Part shown: piece by piece, positions 12,027-22,290 of the stretch
How positions within the stretch are numbered: position 1 is the stretch's first letter
Layout: the number at the start of each line of letters is the position of its first letter
NCBI GenBank assembly: GCA_032988165.1
Contig: JANTQF010000064.1
Location: forward strand, 62,001 to 126,000
Origin: Emmonsiellopsis sp. PD_33
Lineage: Eukaryota > Ascomycota > Eurotiomycetes > Onygenales > Ajellomycetaceae
Length of the DNA stretch: 64,000 bases
Direction of reading: 5' to 3'
Translations under genes and position numbers: made by a program
Notes under the pieces: generated by a model
Databases searched by the model: none
What the model saw: only the letters and a program-made list of their open reading frames with translations
What the model was told of the DNA's origin: nothing

Positions 12027-13443
12027 ATGCCAGCGGCCATGGCCTCACGTATTAACGATCGCGTTCTGTGGCTATGTCTAGGTAAGTCTTCTTTACGTTT
12101 TCTCTATCAAACACACCGCTAATCGGCTCTACAGGCGTCACGCTCTTCTTCGCCGCCCGGGGAATCGGTGCGGAGCTATATCGTGTCCGGGAGCTTACTG
12201 CGATCCGGAAAGGAGAAAAGGAGGACCAAGTCATTGGCGAAGGAACAGAAGATGGTAGGGATATATTCCATTCCTAACCACTACTCTGTCCCTTGTCTAA
12301 CAAGCGTCCCAGCTCTCAAACTAGAAACCCTCCAGAAGCTATCCGAAAGCACCAGCTTTGACCTTCGATCAGCGTATGTTCCAGAGATGTTAGGGAAGAT
12401 CTCATCCATCACAATCTAATGTATATACAGGGCCCTAAGAATCATCTCCGAACGATCCACCAAAGCCTCTACCCGAGATCTTCTTTTAGAGGACCTCTCC
12501 AGCAAGATCCCGACGGTTAGGAACAAGGCCCTGAATGCTTTGCATTTCCTCGTATCCAATCGAGCGCGCAAGTTATCCCTTTAATTCACCTCCTCATATT
12601 TCTCAGGGCCCGTAAATTAATTCCCCCTCTTCCTTAGTATCCCGCTCCGCAGTGTCCAGCCGACTAAAAGATCTCCCCACCTACTCCGCCCTCGTCGACT
12701 GCCTCTGCAGCTTCCTCCCTGAACACAAGGAAGAAAACAACAACATTGTCTCCGATATTCTCCCTAAAACCCGTCCGCAAGGCGAAATGAAAGCCCTAAG
12801 CACCCTCGAAATAATCCTCCGGGAAAACGTCCCCGCCGCTCTAGAAGCAGGCGTCGTCAGCCGATGGCTTTCCAAATACCCGTTCCCCGGCGTTGCCCAG
12901 AACGAATCTCTGAGAATAAAAGTGGTTGGCAAGACACTGGCGTATCATTCGGATGATCCCGTTATGTACAATATAATCAGCATTCTCTTCAACCACGAAC
13001 AGGGCATGGACCATTTGCGCAAATACGGACTGATGGAGGATCATATGAACTTGTACACGCACGATGGGGAAGATCACGACGACTATGATGATGATAGCGA
13101 GGATGAAGACCCTAGCGAAAGTGATAGCGACGTTTGGATGGTTGACGGGGAAGAGACGGCGGGCATATCGCCGTGGTCCAGCAGACGGCGCCGGGAAGGC
13201 ACTGCTGAGGAGCAGGCGTTGCGTCGGCGCCGGAGGGAGGCTATGGTCTTTAGTGAAGGGGGCCGGCCGCTGGGGAATGATGATATTATCCAGCCTATTC
13301 GGAATAGGGAGGATGAAGAGCTGGACGCGGAACTGGAACAGCTGGCCGATGAGGTTGACCGGGAGCTCCGTGAGGAGCAGCTGGAGGCTGAAAGACGAGA
13401 GCAGCCACGCCGTTCATGGCCCAACCTGTGGCCATTTTCATGA
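12027..13443 (+). CDS. Conserved fungal protein of unknown function with N-terminal membrane anchor and helical repeats
   Basis: Five-exon model of 392 aa: 12027-12081, 12135-12254, 12313-12373, 12431-12567, 12638-13443. The introns are 53-70 nt. The fourth has a GC donor (GCAAGT) and is needed to avoid an in-frame stop at about 12582. Residues about 12-28 (VLWLCLGVTLFFAARGIG) look like a single membrane anchor. The middle is rich in helices resembling an armadillo-type fold (for example PTVRNKALNALHFLVSNRAL and LKDLPTYSALVDCLCSF). The C-terminal third is acidic then charged (YDDDSEDEDPSESDSD; ELDAELEQLADEVDRELREEQLEAERREQ), suggesting disorder plus coiled coil. I do not recognise a named family. 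It shares a short divergent promoter with NOP14. The second in-frame ATG at 12039 could also serve as the start. Confidence 0.75.
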
Positions 13444-13674
13444 ATAATTGAGCGGCCACGTAGAAAAAATGGGGGCTACCGGCGTTTTTGGGAGGCTACA
13501 CCCTTTTGGTTAGGGTTATGGTTGTTAGGAAATATCATGATACCCCCTTTTCTTTTCTCTGCTATTATCATTCACCAAAGCACGTATTCAAGTTGCGGAT
13601 ATTAGTAAATATAGTAAATATATGCGTCAGACCTATTGCTACACAAAACACAACAACAGATAGCTGCCGAAGAC

Positions 13675-16136
13675 TCACAACCCCATCCACGTCGACTTCG
13701 CCAAATGATCCACCTTCTTCTTACTATGCTTCACCATCCCCATCATCTTCAACTCCGACAACGCGCGATAAAACAACGCCAACGACTGCCGTTCATCGCC
13801 CTCATCTGCATCCTCGCCGCCCGCCATGGTATAATATGCTCGCCACAGGTCATAGACATTGACAAGGGAACCAGTCTCAAGGTAAAGTTGATACAGAGTT
13901 GAAATCGCAGGGGTCGACGGCGCCGCCTCAGAGCCAGCGTCGGAGACCAAGTAGTCAAATGGTGAAGATAGGGCGCGCTCCATCGTAAATCGGGGACGAG
14001 GGGTGAAGGCGTCCCTCAGCGGGGTTTTCAGGTCGTACAGGAATGCCTCGTGCATGAACAGGTCTCGTGGTCGGATTAGGAGGGTTGAGAAGTACTCCTG
14101 CAATGCGACGACTAGGTTATCGACGAAGGTGGTGTATTCGGTATCCTGTTTGGAGAGCTTTGCTTTGTTTTTTGTCAGCTTTACGCGCTGGCGGACGACG
14201 GTTGTTTTGTGTGTTGAGTGATGCTCGTCGTATTCGGTGCGGAGGGGATCGGGGCCTTTTTTGTTCTGGATAAGTGATTGTAGGGTTTGACGTAGCTCTG
14301 TGAAGGCATCTGTCTCGCTGATGTCGGATGGTAGGGTGTCAAGTAAGGATTCGGCAGAATCGGATGGCAGCTTCTTGATTGCGGCAAGCATCTCCTCGAC
14401 GGCTTTTGAGTTGAGGAGTTCGCCGGCTAGTGCTTGGATGATGAGTTCGGACAGCGTTGGGGTCTTTGGGATTTTCAGGAACTGTAATATTGTTGCTAGC
14501 GATTTAACGGATTGCAACATCTTGTAGACCTTCTCTTGGCCACTGTGAAGATTTTCCATGGCATCTTCTGCTAAGAAATGGTCGTCTTCGAGGAGCCTGC
14601 GGGCGTGTTTTGCCTCGCCATCGTCGAGTAGGTCATTAACGTATCTAAACTAGTAAGTAAGGGAAATGTGGATATCGCGATTGGCTCAGGATGGATAACT
14701 AACTTGCGAAAAGAGGGAATGTTCCGAATAGCTTCGCAGAGTTCTGTTTGGACTTGATTCACGGGCCGGGTTGTCGACAGCAACACTGACAAAGGGTTTG
14801 CAAAAAAATGGGCCATGTATGCATACTAATATTGTCAATACTAAAGGACAAAAAACAAAGGGATTAACTCTGATTTACCTTGATCCCATTTCCAAACCCT
14901 TCGGGACTCTGAAAATGATCCTTTGACTTCTCAAACAATATTCTGCTCACGTTATGTCCTAACCAGACGGTACTTTCCTGGTTCGTTTGCAGCGAGGTGA
15001 AGACGCGTTCCACAGAGTCTCCGGACTCCTGGATATCAAAGCGCCGGCCTTGCAGCAGATTCACCACAGATCTCGGAAGTCTGGCTTCGAAAAGCTCTAC
15101 CGAGGTCGCAATACCGAAAAGAAGGACAAAAGGAATTCGATCAACCCAGGAACTAGACCAATGTTAGAGTACGTCTTTACTCGTTCACTGGTTACTCACC
15201 TGAGCAATGATATGAGGTCCGTCAATAAACCATGATCAAAAGCTTCACTGTCTCGAAATGCGATCACCAGTTTCTGGGTATTTTTTTCTTGCACGTACTC
15301 GTGCAGTATATCCAAATCATATGCAAGTGGTTTCCGTCCCTTTGTACACCTTAGTAATGATGTCAAAAAAATATGAAAGGTTCACGTACGGTTCGGTCTG
15401 TAGAAAGATCCTGATCTCCATCAACGCCGCCATTGCCGCTCGTGGCAGATCGAATAATATGTTTCAATACAGTTTTGAGATTGGAGGCATGGCCAGAATC
15501 CAGAGCGACTACTTGTCCGACACCATCAGAGCGTATTTGGCCATCTAAACAATCCAACAGTCGGCCCATTGACGAAAGGTTGGATCCCAAGGTAATCAGC
15601 CCAGCAGGGATACGTCCATCGCAGCTACAGATAACTTAGTTAGTGAGTCCACCAAGATAGCCGTAGCGGATACTTACGTCTCAGCAGAAGTGTGCTCTAC
15701 AAATGTACACACGCTTGCCAAGATCCCAGAGTCAACGTCACGGAGTATAGTCTATTTGAAAAGTTAGAGAAATGCTTCTCATATCGCGCCACTCCGCCTT
15801 ACGAACCTGGATCTCCTGCTCTTGGTTTGCCCATAATTCTTGAAATGTGTCATATCGCAGCTTGACACACTCTGGGGCTTCGTCTCCCTCCAGTAGAGGC
15901 GCGAATGGCAGGATATCTTGCTTCTGAGGCAATGCGGAGCTTGACACTTTCCGGCGCTTGGAAGGACGTTCAGTTTGCAAGCCGCCCTTTTTCGAGGGCT
16001 GATATACATAGGAACTCTAGAATATCATTAGTTCAAGTAAAACGCGCCGCGTCCGGATGAGGTTAAAAACCTGGTGTTCTAAGCCGTTCAGATTATCCAT
16101 GCCACGATTCACCTCCTGATCGTCTTCAAGAACCAT
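13675..16136 (-). CDS. ORC3: Origin recognition complex subunit 3
   Basis: Subunit of the six-part ORC that marks replication origins and loads MCM in the nucleus. Eight exons on the minus strand: 16136-16071, 16016-15807, 15751-15678, 15624-15390, 15339-15200, 15152-14879, 14825-14704, 14644-13675; 696 aa. All introns are 46-60 nt and all junctions keep frame. The order follows the family: a basic N-terminus (KRRK), a degenerate AAA-like domain (IPAGLITLGSNLSSMGRLLD ... KPLAYDLDILHEYV ... SWVDRIPFVLLFGIATSVEL), a helical middle, and a C-terminal winged helix ending VNVYDLWRAYYTMAGG ... LALFYRALSELKMMGMV then KKKVDHLAKSTWMGL, the classic ORC3 tail. No Walker motif is expected in this subunit. 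Its start faces the PPR-like gene across 270 bp. Confidence 0.92.
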
Positions 16137-16405
16137 AGTAGCCCCTCTTAACAATTCTCTTGGCTTTCAAGTATCCAAGTCGAGTCAATTGAATCACGAA
16201 ACGCGATATCTGAAGGTTTATCTCGTCCTAAAAGCGACGACGTTGGTATTGGCTGCTTATGTAATAATTACCGTCACGCGGCGTAATATTACGGCTGGGC
16301 GTATTACTGACGTCTTCCAAACTTTCCAAATCTTTTCTTGAGCCTGAGCAAAGAAATGTTTTCTTCCCTCCGCTCTGATGAATTGATTTTCGTTTATCTA
16401 CATTC
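16137..16405. promoter_or_regulatory. Shared divergent promoter ORC3 / PPR-like gene
   Basis: A 269-bp gap between two divergent start codons. It contains a perfect 12-bp palindrome CGTAATATTACG at 16282-16293 and a CRE-like TGACGTC just downstream. Either could be a protein-binding site, but no factor is assigned from sequence alone. Confidence 0.4.
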
Positions 16406-19045
16406 ATGCGCCGTCTGAGTCTATACGGGGCTCGATGGCATCGTCATGGTGTTCATAAGAGCCGCCCTAGCTACGGCGCCCCTACATACCCCCCTCCCCG
16501 AAGGCTGCTCTCCTCGACAGCGGCCCTATCAAATGATCGCAACGACTCCAAACCGCCCGTTGTACGATGGTTCGAGCAAGACACTCGTTTCAGCAAACAT
16601 AAGGTCGAGGTAGACCCCGAGAAAGAGGAGCAGGAGGAGCAGGAGGAAATATGGGCCAAAATCAGAGAGCTGCAGGCAGAGCTCAAGGAGATAAGAAAGG
16701 GACCTTTCGCGCCTAATAGCCTGTTCATGAAACAACTTCCGGAGGACCAGAAGAAAATTGTCCTTGATGCCGTGCGCAAATACGAGGAAGAAAATGCGGA
16801 GGAAGTGCGGGAGATGGAACAGGAAGAAGAAAATATTTTTGCCGAGTTGGACGAAATGGTTGCAGAGGAGCAAGCAGATCTAGAAAGCCAGAAGACGGCT
16901 GAATGGAACCCTAAAAAGATGCTCGAGGAGGTCACACCTCCTCCCCCTCCCCCAAAGCCATCGTTCGAAGTCGAATACAAAGTCCCAGATACCGTTCGAG
17001 GTCACCTCAACCGCTTCAACCAAAACTTGGCCGCTTTGCACCAGAACCCGACTCGAGCTATAAGACAAGAATTGTGGAGGTCATATAAACGTTGTAAAGC
17101 CTCGATACCTGGCTTTATTGAAATAATGCCGGAAGAGACTGTGGATATGTTGTGGAATTCTCAAAGCCAGAGTGCCAGTCCTCAAACGCCGCAGCTGGGA
17201 CACTGGGAGGAAGTAGCAGAAGACATTCTTTCAAGCGGCCGGGACTTCACACAAGCTCAATGGATGGAATACATTACTCTACTGTTGGAAAGCGAACGCA
17301 CAAATAAGGCGCTTACTCTATGGAAGTCGAGGGAAAAGCATTTGAACTATTCGTCGACGGAATATGTCAACAAATTCTGGAAACTTGGTGTTGAAATCCT
17401 CATCGCAAATGGCGAGCTAGAAAATGCTCAAGACATTGCAACGGCATTCCTCGCGGACGACAAATCACGGGAGTCTCGAATATTGATACCCATCATTCTT
17501 GCCTGGGCTAAAACCCCTGGCGATGAAAACGGCACTCGGGCCTGGACTCTGTACCTAAGGCTCAAGACGATGCTGGGGCCGGACATAACCATGAACGATT
17601 ACGATTCCCTCAGTGTCGGGTTTCTCAAGGCTGGTAGAGTCGACATGGCCGTCGCGGTGTTCAAGGATATGATGCTCACAGGCCAAAGTTCGCCATCAGA
17701 CTCAACCTCCCTTTACAACGCTTCGCTAGGTTTGGTTGGGAATCTACAAGAGTCTAGCATTACAGAAGCCGATGTGAATAAAGTATCTCTCTCGGCCCTT
17801 ACGATAATGCCTCGCAGATTCCAAAACAAGTTCTTCTATGCCAGTTGGATGAAAAAGTTAATTGGCATGGGTGAAGTCGATTCCGCGGCGCAGGTCGTTG
17901 AATTGATGTACGAACGAGGAATCAAACCGGATCCAAAACATTTAAACGGGATTATAGGTGGCTGGCTCCGTAAAGAAAGCTCTACTGCCAGAGATAAAGC
18001 CGAAAGGCTTGCATGGGCCATGGTCCAGGAACGAATCGATCAAGTCTGGGCTCGACGAAAAGACGCATCCGCTACAGCCTCACAGAAACCCCTTGTACAA
18101 AATGCCAGCCACGGCCTCCGCATCCCAACACCCATAGACCGGACGGTGCCCCCAGCAAGCATCGAAACATTCTCCATCCTACTCCTCTACTACACCCGCC
18201 GCGGCCAAGATGACATGGCCAACTACGTAATCGAATGCCTCGAAAAATCCAAGATGCGCCCCAACACCTTCTTCATGAACCACCTCCTCTTCGCCGAACT
18301 GCGCAAACAAGACATGCTCTCCGTCTGGACCCGCTACAAGGAAATGTCCACCACCATCCTCCCAGACCTAGAAACCTTCGCCTGCCTTTGGGACTGCGGA
18401 AAAGTGCAATACGACCGCGCCCGCAAGCCCTTCGACGCCTCCTTCCCCACCGCCCGCGCCCTCTTCGCCGAAATGATGACCTGGTACCATAACCTGAAAC
18501 CCTTCCAACAAGCCAACGTCCGCACATTCTTCTCCAAGGAGCTCTACGACCAAATCCTCCGCTGCTTCTCCTTCTCGCTAGACGCCGAGGGCACAATCGT
18601 CGCCCTCCACTCCCTCCGCCACGCCTTCGGCTTCATCCCGGACGTCGTCACGGCGCGCATAATAATGTTCGAAGTCGTCCGGCTCCTCCCGCCACCACCC
18701 AGCCCGACACAGCAGAAGAAATCCCGCCGCAGGCGCGGCGCCATCTCACTGAACCCGCGCAGCAAGGAGAATCTGCAACATGTGTCGACGCTGCTGGAGA
18801 CGCTGAGGGATCGCAAGCTGATGATTCTGGGGAGGCAGGGGTTTAGCCTTGAGGACTTGGATGTGGAGGCGAGGAAGGATCATGAGGTTGGTTTGTATGT
18901 GGATTTGTTGCGGGTTGTGTTGGGGCGGTTGGCGGTGGTGCCGGAGAGGGTGGGGGATAGGCTGGATAGAGCGGTGAGGGAGATGGGGGTTGCTGAGGAG
19001 GGGTTGTATTTGGGTGAAGAGGTGCCGGAGGATTTGGAGGCTTGA
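16406..19045 (+). CDS. Mitochondrial pentatricopeptide-like protein (CIA84-like)
   Basis: Intronless frame of 879 aa. The N-terminus is rich in Arg/Ser/His without acidic residues (MRRLSLYGARWHRHGVHKSR) and followed by RRLLSSTAALSND, a typical matrix-targeting sequence. A Glu-rich coiled-coil segment comes next (about residues 70-160, EKEEQEEQEEIW ... REMEQEEENIFAELDEM). The rest is a helical array with PPR-type repeats, clearest in DYDSLSVGFLKAGRVDMAVA, VDSAAQVVELMYERGIKPDP and ETFSILLLYYTRRGQDDMAN. The layout and length resemble the fungal complex I intermediate-associated protein CIA84, which acts in membrane-arm assembly of NADH dehydrogenase. That name is my best guess; another organellar RNA-binding PPR protein is possible. 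Confidence 0.8.
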   Translation: MRRLSLYGARWHRHGVHKSRPSYGAPTYPPPRRLLSSTAALSNDRNDSKPPVVRWFEQDTRFSKHKVEVDPEKEEQEEQEEIWAKIRELQAELKEIRKGPFAPNSLFMKQLPEDQKKIVLDAVRKYEEENAEEVREMEQEEENIFAELDEMVAEEQADLESQKTAEWNPKKMLEEVTPPPPPPKPSFEVEYKVPDTVRGHLNRFNQNLAALHQNPTRAIRQELWRSYKRCKASIPGFIEIMPEETVDMLWNSQSQSASPQTPQLGHWEEVAEDILSSGRDFTQAQWMEYITLLLESERTNKALTLWKSREKHLNYSSTEYVNKFWKLGVEILIANGELENAQDIATAFLADDKSRESRILIPIILAWAKTPGDENGTRAWTLYLRLKTMLGPDITMNDYDSLSVGFLKAGRVDMAVAVFKDMMLTGQSSPSDSTSLYNASLGLVGNLQESSITEADVNKVSLSALTIMPRRFQNKFFYASWMKKLIGMGEVDSAAQVVELMYERGIKPDPKHLNGIIGGWLRKESSTARDKAERLAWAMVQERIDQVWARRKDASATASQKPLVQNASHGLRIPTPIDRTVPPASIETFSILLLYYTRRGQDDMANYVIECLEKSKMRPNTFFMNHLLFAELRKQDMLSVWTRYKEMSTTILPDLETFACLWDCGKVQYDRARKPFDASFPTARALFAEMMTWYHNLKPFQQANVRTFFSKELYDQILRCFSFSLDAEGTIVALHSLRHAFGFIPDVVTARIIMFEVVRLLPPPPSPTQQKKSRRRRGAISLNPRSKENLQHVSTLLETLRDRKLMILGRQGFSLEDLDVEARKDHEVGLYVDLLRVVLGRLAVVPERVGDRLDRAVREMGVAEEGLYLGEEVPEDLEA

Positions 19046-20165
19046 GTTGCAACGTTTTGTGTATTTTTCTTTCCTTTGTTTGGTTCGTCGGTTCGTTGGT
19101 TGGTTGGTTGGTTGGGTATACCTGTCTTCCTGTTTATATTTCTTGTGCATAGCAGGGTCGTCATCATCGCCCTTTTGTTCATTCCGGTCTTGTTTTCCTT
19201 TTTTTTTTAGTTTCGGTCGAGCATGTACGATAGTTAAGAGTGGTGAGATGGAAGCCCAAAATACCGTCTCTGGTCGATTTTTGTATTATAGTATAGAGGG
19301 GAATAGGATATAGGCTAATCCATTATATACCACAACAGCAGCAAAAGCTTGTCAGTTTAAATCAAACCAACTAACTACATACCCATTCGCATATCTAATG
19401 ATAATTTTGAAATTCTGCTATCCATTTCTTTCCCCTATATCTAACTAATTACAAATACCACACACGTACACCACCAGGTCTCCCGCGTAGTTATTAATTT
19501 ACATACACACAGGACCCCTTTCTTCTCTTCGCAGGATATCTAAGAAGAAGCTATGTATGGTCAAATAAATAAATAAATCCCCTGACCTGAAAAAAAAGAA
19601 AAAGAAAAAGCTCATACATAGCACCCGCCGAGAAAAGAAGAATCAATGATAGGTAGGATAGTTAAAAACAATATTTAGTCAATAGTAAAACGAGCAAAAT
19701 GATACATACAGTACACACTAATAATAAAAAAAGAAAATTGCCCTCATTTCGCTCATAAAAAAAATGTAGAAAAAAACTCCAGAGTGCAGGTAGAAAGACA
19801 GATCTAGGTGGATAACACGGCGACGGCGGCAGATAGACACTACATATAAATGCGTAGGTAGTGGGGAGATAGATATAGGCGGTTCAGAGGTGCCGAAAAC
19901 ATGAGAATGAAACAGTTGGGGAAACACAAGGCGGAACAAAATGAAATAACACGAAAGCCTAGAGCCATTTTTCCTTCTCTCATCAAGGTTCGTTCGTGGT
20001 AGTGATGACAAGTGGAGATGGATGTGGAAATGCCATATCCACTATTCGGACGTTGTCGTTTATAACGGGATATGATCGGACGGAGAAGAGGATGGAAGAT
20101 TCCTTCCTTCGGGGGACAGGCCGACAGATGGGGAATAGAAAGTCAGGGCGAGGTACGTATATCCC
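19046..20165. other. Convergent 3' intergenic region with simple-sequence tracts
   Basis: No gene is supported. Includes GGTT-rich repeats at about 19083-19115 and A/T-rich tracts through 19700-19790. Fits long 3' UTRs of the facing PPR-like and SEC66 genes. Confidence 0.5.
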
Positions 20166-21158
20166 TCATTTCTTCCCCTTCTTCTTCTTCCCACCCGCGG
20201 AACCCCCGCCAACAGCGGGCCCACCACCCTCAACCAAAACAGCGTCATCATCGCTGCTCTGCTTATCAGCGGGAGCAGCAGCTTTCGTAGCGGCGGCTGT
20301 GGCATTCGGTTTCTTAGCCGCGGCAGCGTCTTCTTCCAGCTCCTTCATGAAGTCTTCCTGGATGCTAGCCTTCTTCCGGTCCCACCATTCGCGCTCCTCC
20401 TTGACGCTAGATTGGAGCTCCTCGACACGCTCGCGGAAAACGGCGTTGACGGCCATTTCGTTGGCGGATTGGAAGATGGTTTGGCCCCAGTTGGGAGCAA
20501 AGGCGTTGGCCTGCACAACGAGAGAAGCACGGTTAGCACGAGTACAGTGCCAGTTGGCGAATACTTGACATCCACCCAAAGTAGAAAATCACAAGGCCAC
20601 ATACCTCAGCAACAACATCCCGAACCTCGTCCTCCATCTCCTTCTCCGCACGCAAAAAGCGCTGCCACAAATCATCACCAACGCTGCCCTTCTGCAGCAG
20701 CCCTCCCAGGGCGGGTTTCTGGCTCCGCAGCTCCAACAGACGGCGGATATCTTCCGTAGCCCTCCGGAGAAGGGCAGCTTTGAGCACCGTCTCAGGCACG
20801 GCGGGGGGTTTCTTCTCCTTGTTCCCTGGCGTTGTTGTCGATGCTGGCTCTAGATGGAGTAATGAGAGGTATATGTCTCGTTGGAGATGGGGTGGGAACC
20901 ATGGTGTGAGAGAGGAGGATTTTGCTAGAATAGAGGGAAGAATGGTTAGTTATATGGCGTTTTACTTTCATTAACATGGTAGCCCAATGATCTCTAGGAC
21001 TCCTCGACCTCGAAGTTGGACAGGAAATGTGTATGGAAATCGGGGAGGTGGTATTTACCAGCTTTCCGCTTGCGATAGAGGGAGGAGAAGGTGGCCAACG
21101 ACCCGATAAGTATACCCAGATAGGCGAGGGGAATCGATAAACTGAGCCAGTTCACCAT
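20166..21158 (-). CDS. SEC66: Sec63 complex subunit SEC66 (post-translational ER translocation)
   Basis: Non-essential subunit of the Sec62/63 complex that helps post-translational protein import into the ER. Three exons on the minus strand: 21158-21059, 20924-20605, 20510-20166; 254 aa. The first intron is longer than usual here (134 nt, GTAAAT..TTCTAG) and the second is 94 nt. The N-terminus MVNWLSLSIPLAYLGILIGS is the family's luminal/TM anchor, followed by the basic stretch LYRKRKAAKSSS and TPWFPPHLQRDIYLSLLHLE. The conserved core is VPETVLKAALLRRATEDIRR, GSVGDDLWQRFLRAEKEMED, EANAFAPNWGQTIFQSANEM. The tail is low-complexity and ends GGKKKKGKK. Without splicing the first intron the frame would stop after about 22 extra codons. 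Confidence 0.93.
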
Positions 21159-22290
21159 TGTGGAATGTATAGGGTGAATTCGGGCAAGGGTTGACGGGGG
21201 CGCTCTCCGCTCTTTATATCTCCTCTTTCTTCTCCGCTATGTCTTGTCTCTTGCTCCTGTGACTGACTTGCAATACCTCCAATGCTAAAAGAAGTTTCCG
21301 CTATATCGACGATTGCAATTCAATTCCCGCGCTGATATTCGTCTCAATCATGGAGTTCAAAATGACATCCAGGAAACAAAAAGAGCCGTCGTAGACAACA
21401 AGGAAGGGTAGCGGCGAGCGAGCTCCCTTGTCTCCGATTTCTGAGCCGGGGGGGAGCTGGATGGGAATGCCGCTTAGCAGAGAATGCACGAGGGATCGGG
21501 TAGAAATGGCGTCTTCAGAGCGCGCATGGCAGAGTGGCGGTGGGAAGTCGGAGCGCAGAGACGGTGGAGGCGGGCGTGGACAGAGCCGGCGACGTTGACG
21601 ATGGAGATAGATGACACCTGGGCAACTTTGTGGAGGATGTCGGGTGTCGCGCTAGGCTGGGAACGGGCTAGCGTGCGTCGGATCGGGGCTAGCGCGGTAT
21701 CGGGCATTCTTCAGCATCTTCAAACTTGAATTAGGTGAGATGTTGATATTACGGTCTATAAACACCCTCTTTCTTGATTCTATTTTGTTATCCTTTCAGT
21801 CAGTCAGAAATATTACCATTCAGCTACTAAACTAGACATAAACCAACCCAGAATCCAGACGACTCGAAGCACCAGTAACAGCAACAGCACCAGCAAAAAA
21901 TAAAACCCATAAAAACAGAAAAGGGAACATTTCTCTTCGGATAGCGCTAGCTAGGTACGTATGCAGGTAGGTACAGACGGTATATATAAACAGTTAAAAA
22001 AGAGAACCAGAAGACGTTGTTTGCATGTATGTATTTCATTCCATCAGTCAAAATATCAAAGCAAGAGAAAAAGGGAGAAGGGGCAGAAGATCGATCATAT
22101 AGACAAACACACACAAGAAAAAGGCCAGGAGCAGAGAAAATAAGGGGGTACCCATGAAACTATAAAGAAGAAGAAAAATCCAACAGAAGCTCTCACTCCC
22201 CCTTTTCTCCTCCCCCCACCCTCGCATTTGTACCAAACCCAACTAACTCCCCAGCCAAATATCAAATCAAATCCTAACCTGAAAAAAATA
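21159..22290. other. Intergenic region between SEC66 and YTA7 (both -)
   Basis: Contains the overlapping minus-strand frames described at 21301-21707. The remainder (21730-22290) is A-rich with 'ca/ag' runs and fits the YTA7 3' UTR. Nothing else is recognised. Confidence 0.45.
21301..21707 (-). other. Possible small unknown gene: two overlapping frames
   Basis: A minus-strand frame from 21707 (MPDTALAPIRRTLARSQPSA..., 77 codons) ends at 21474. A second frame overlaps its end and runs to 21301 (…SLVHSLLSGIPIQLPPGSEI ... FLVVYDGSFCFLDVILNSMI). Both have plausible composition, and together they could form a protein of about 130 aa if a frame change or an unseen intron joined them. No domain is recognised and no convincing splice pair was found, so this may equally be chance. 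Confidence 0.25.

Noticed and set aside
16471..16980. 169-codon Ser-rich minus-strand frame in the PPR-like gene
   Set aside because: It is antisense to the Glu-rich coiled-coil coding region (GAG/GAA runs read as CTC/TTC), so it has no independent support.
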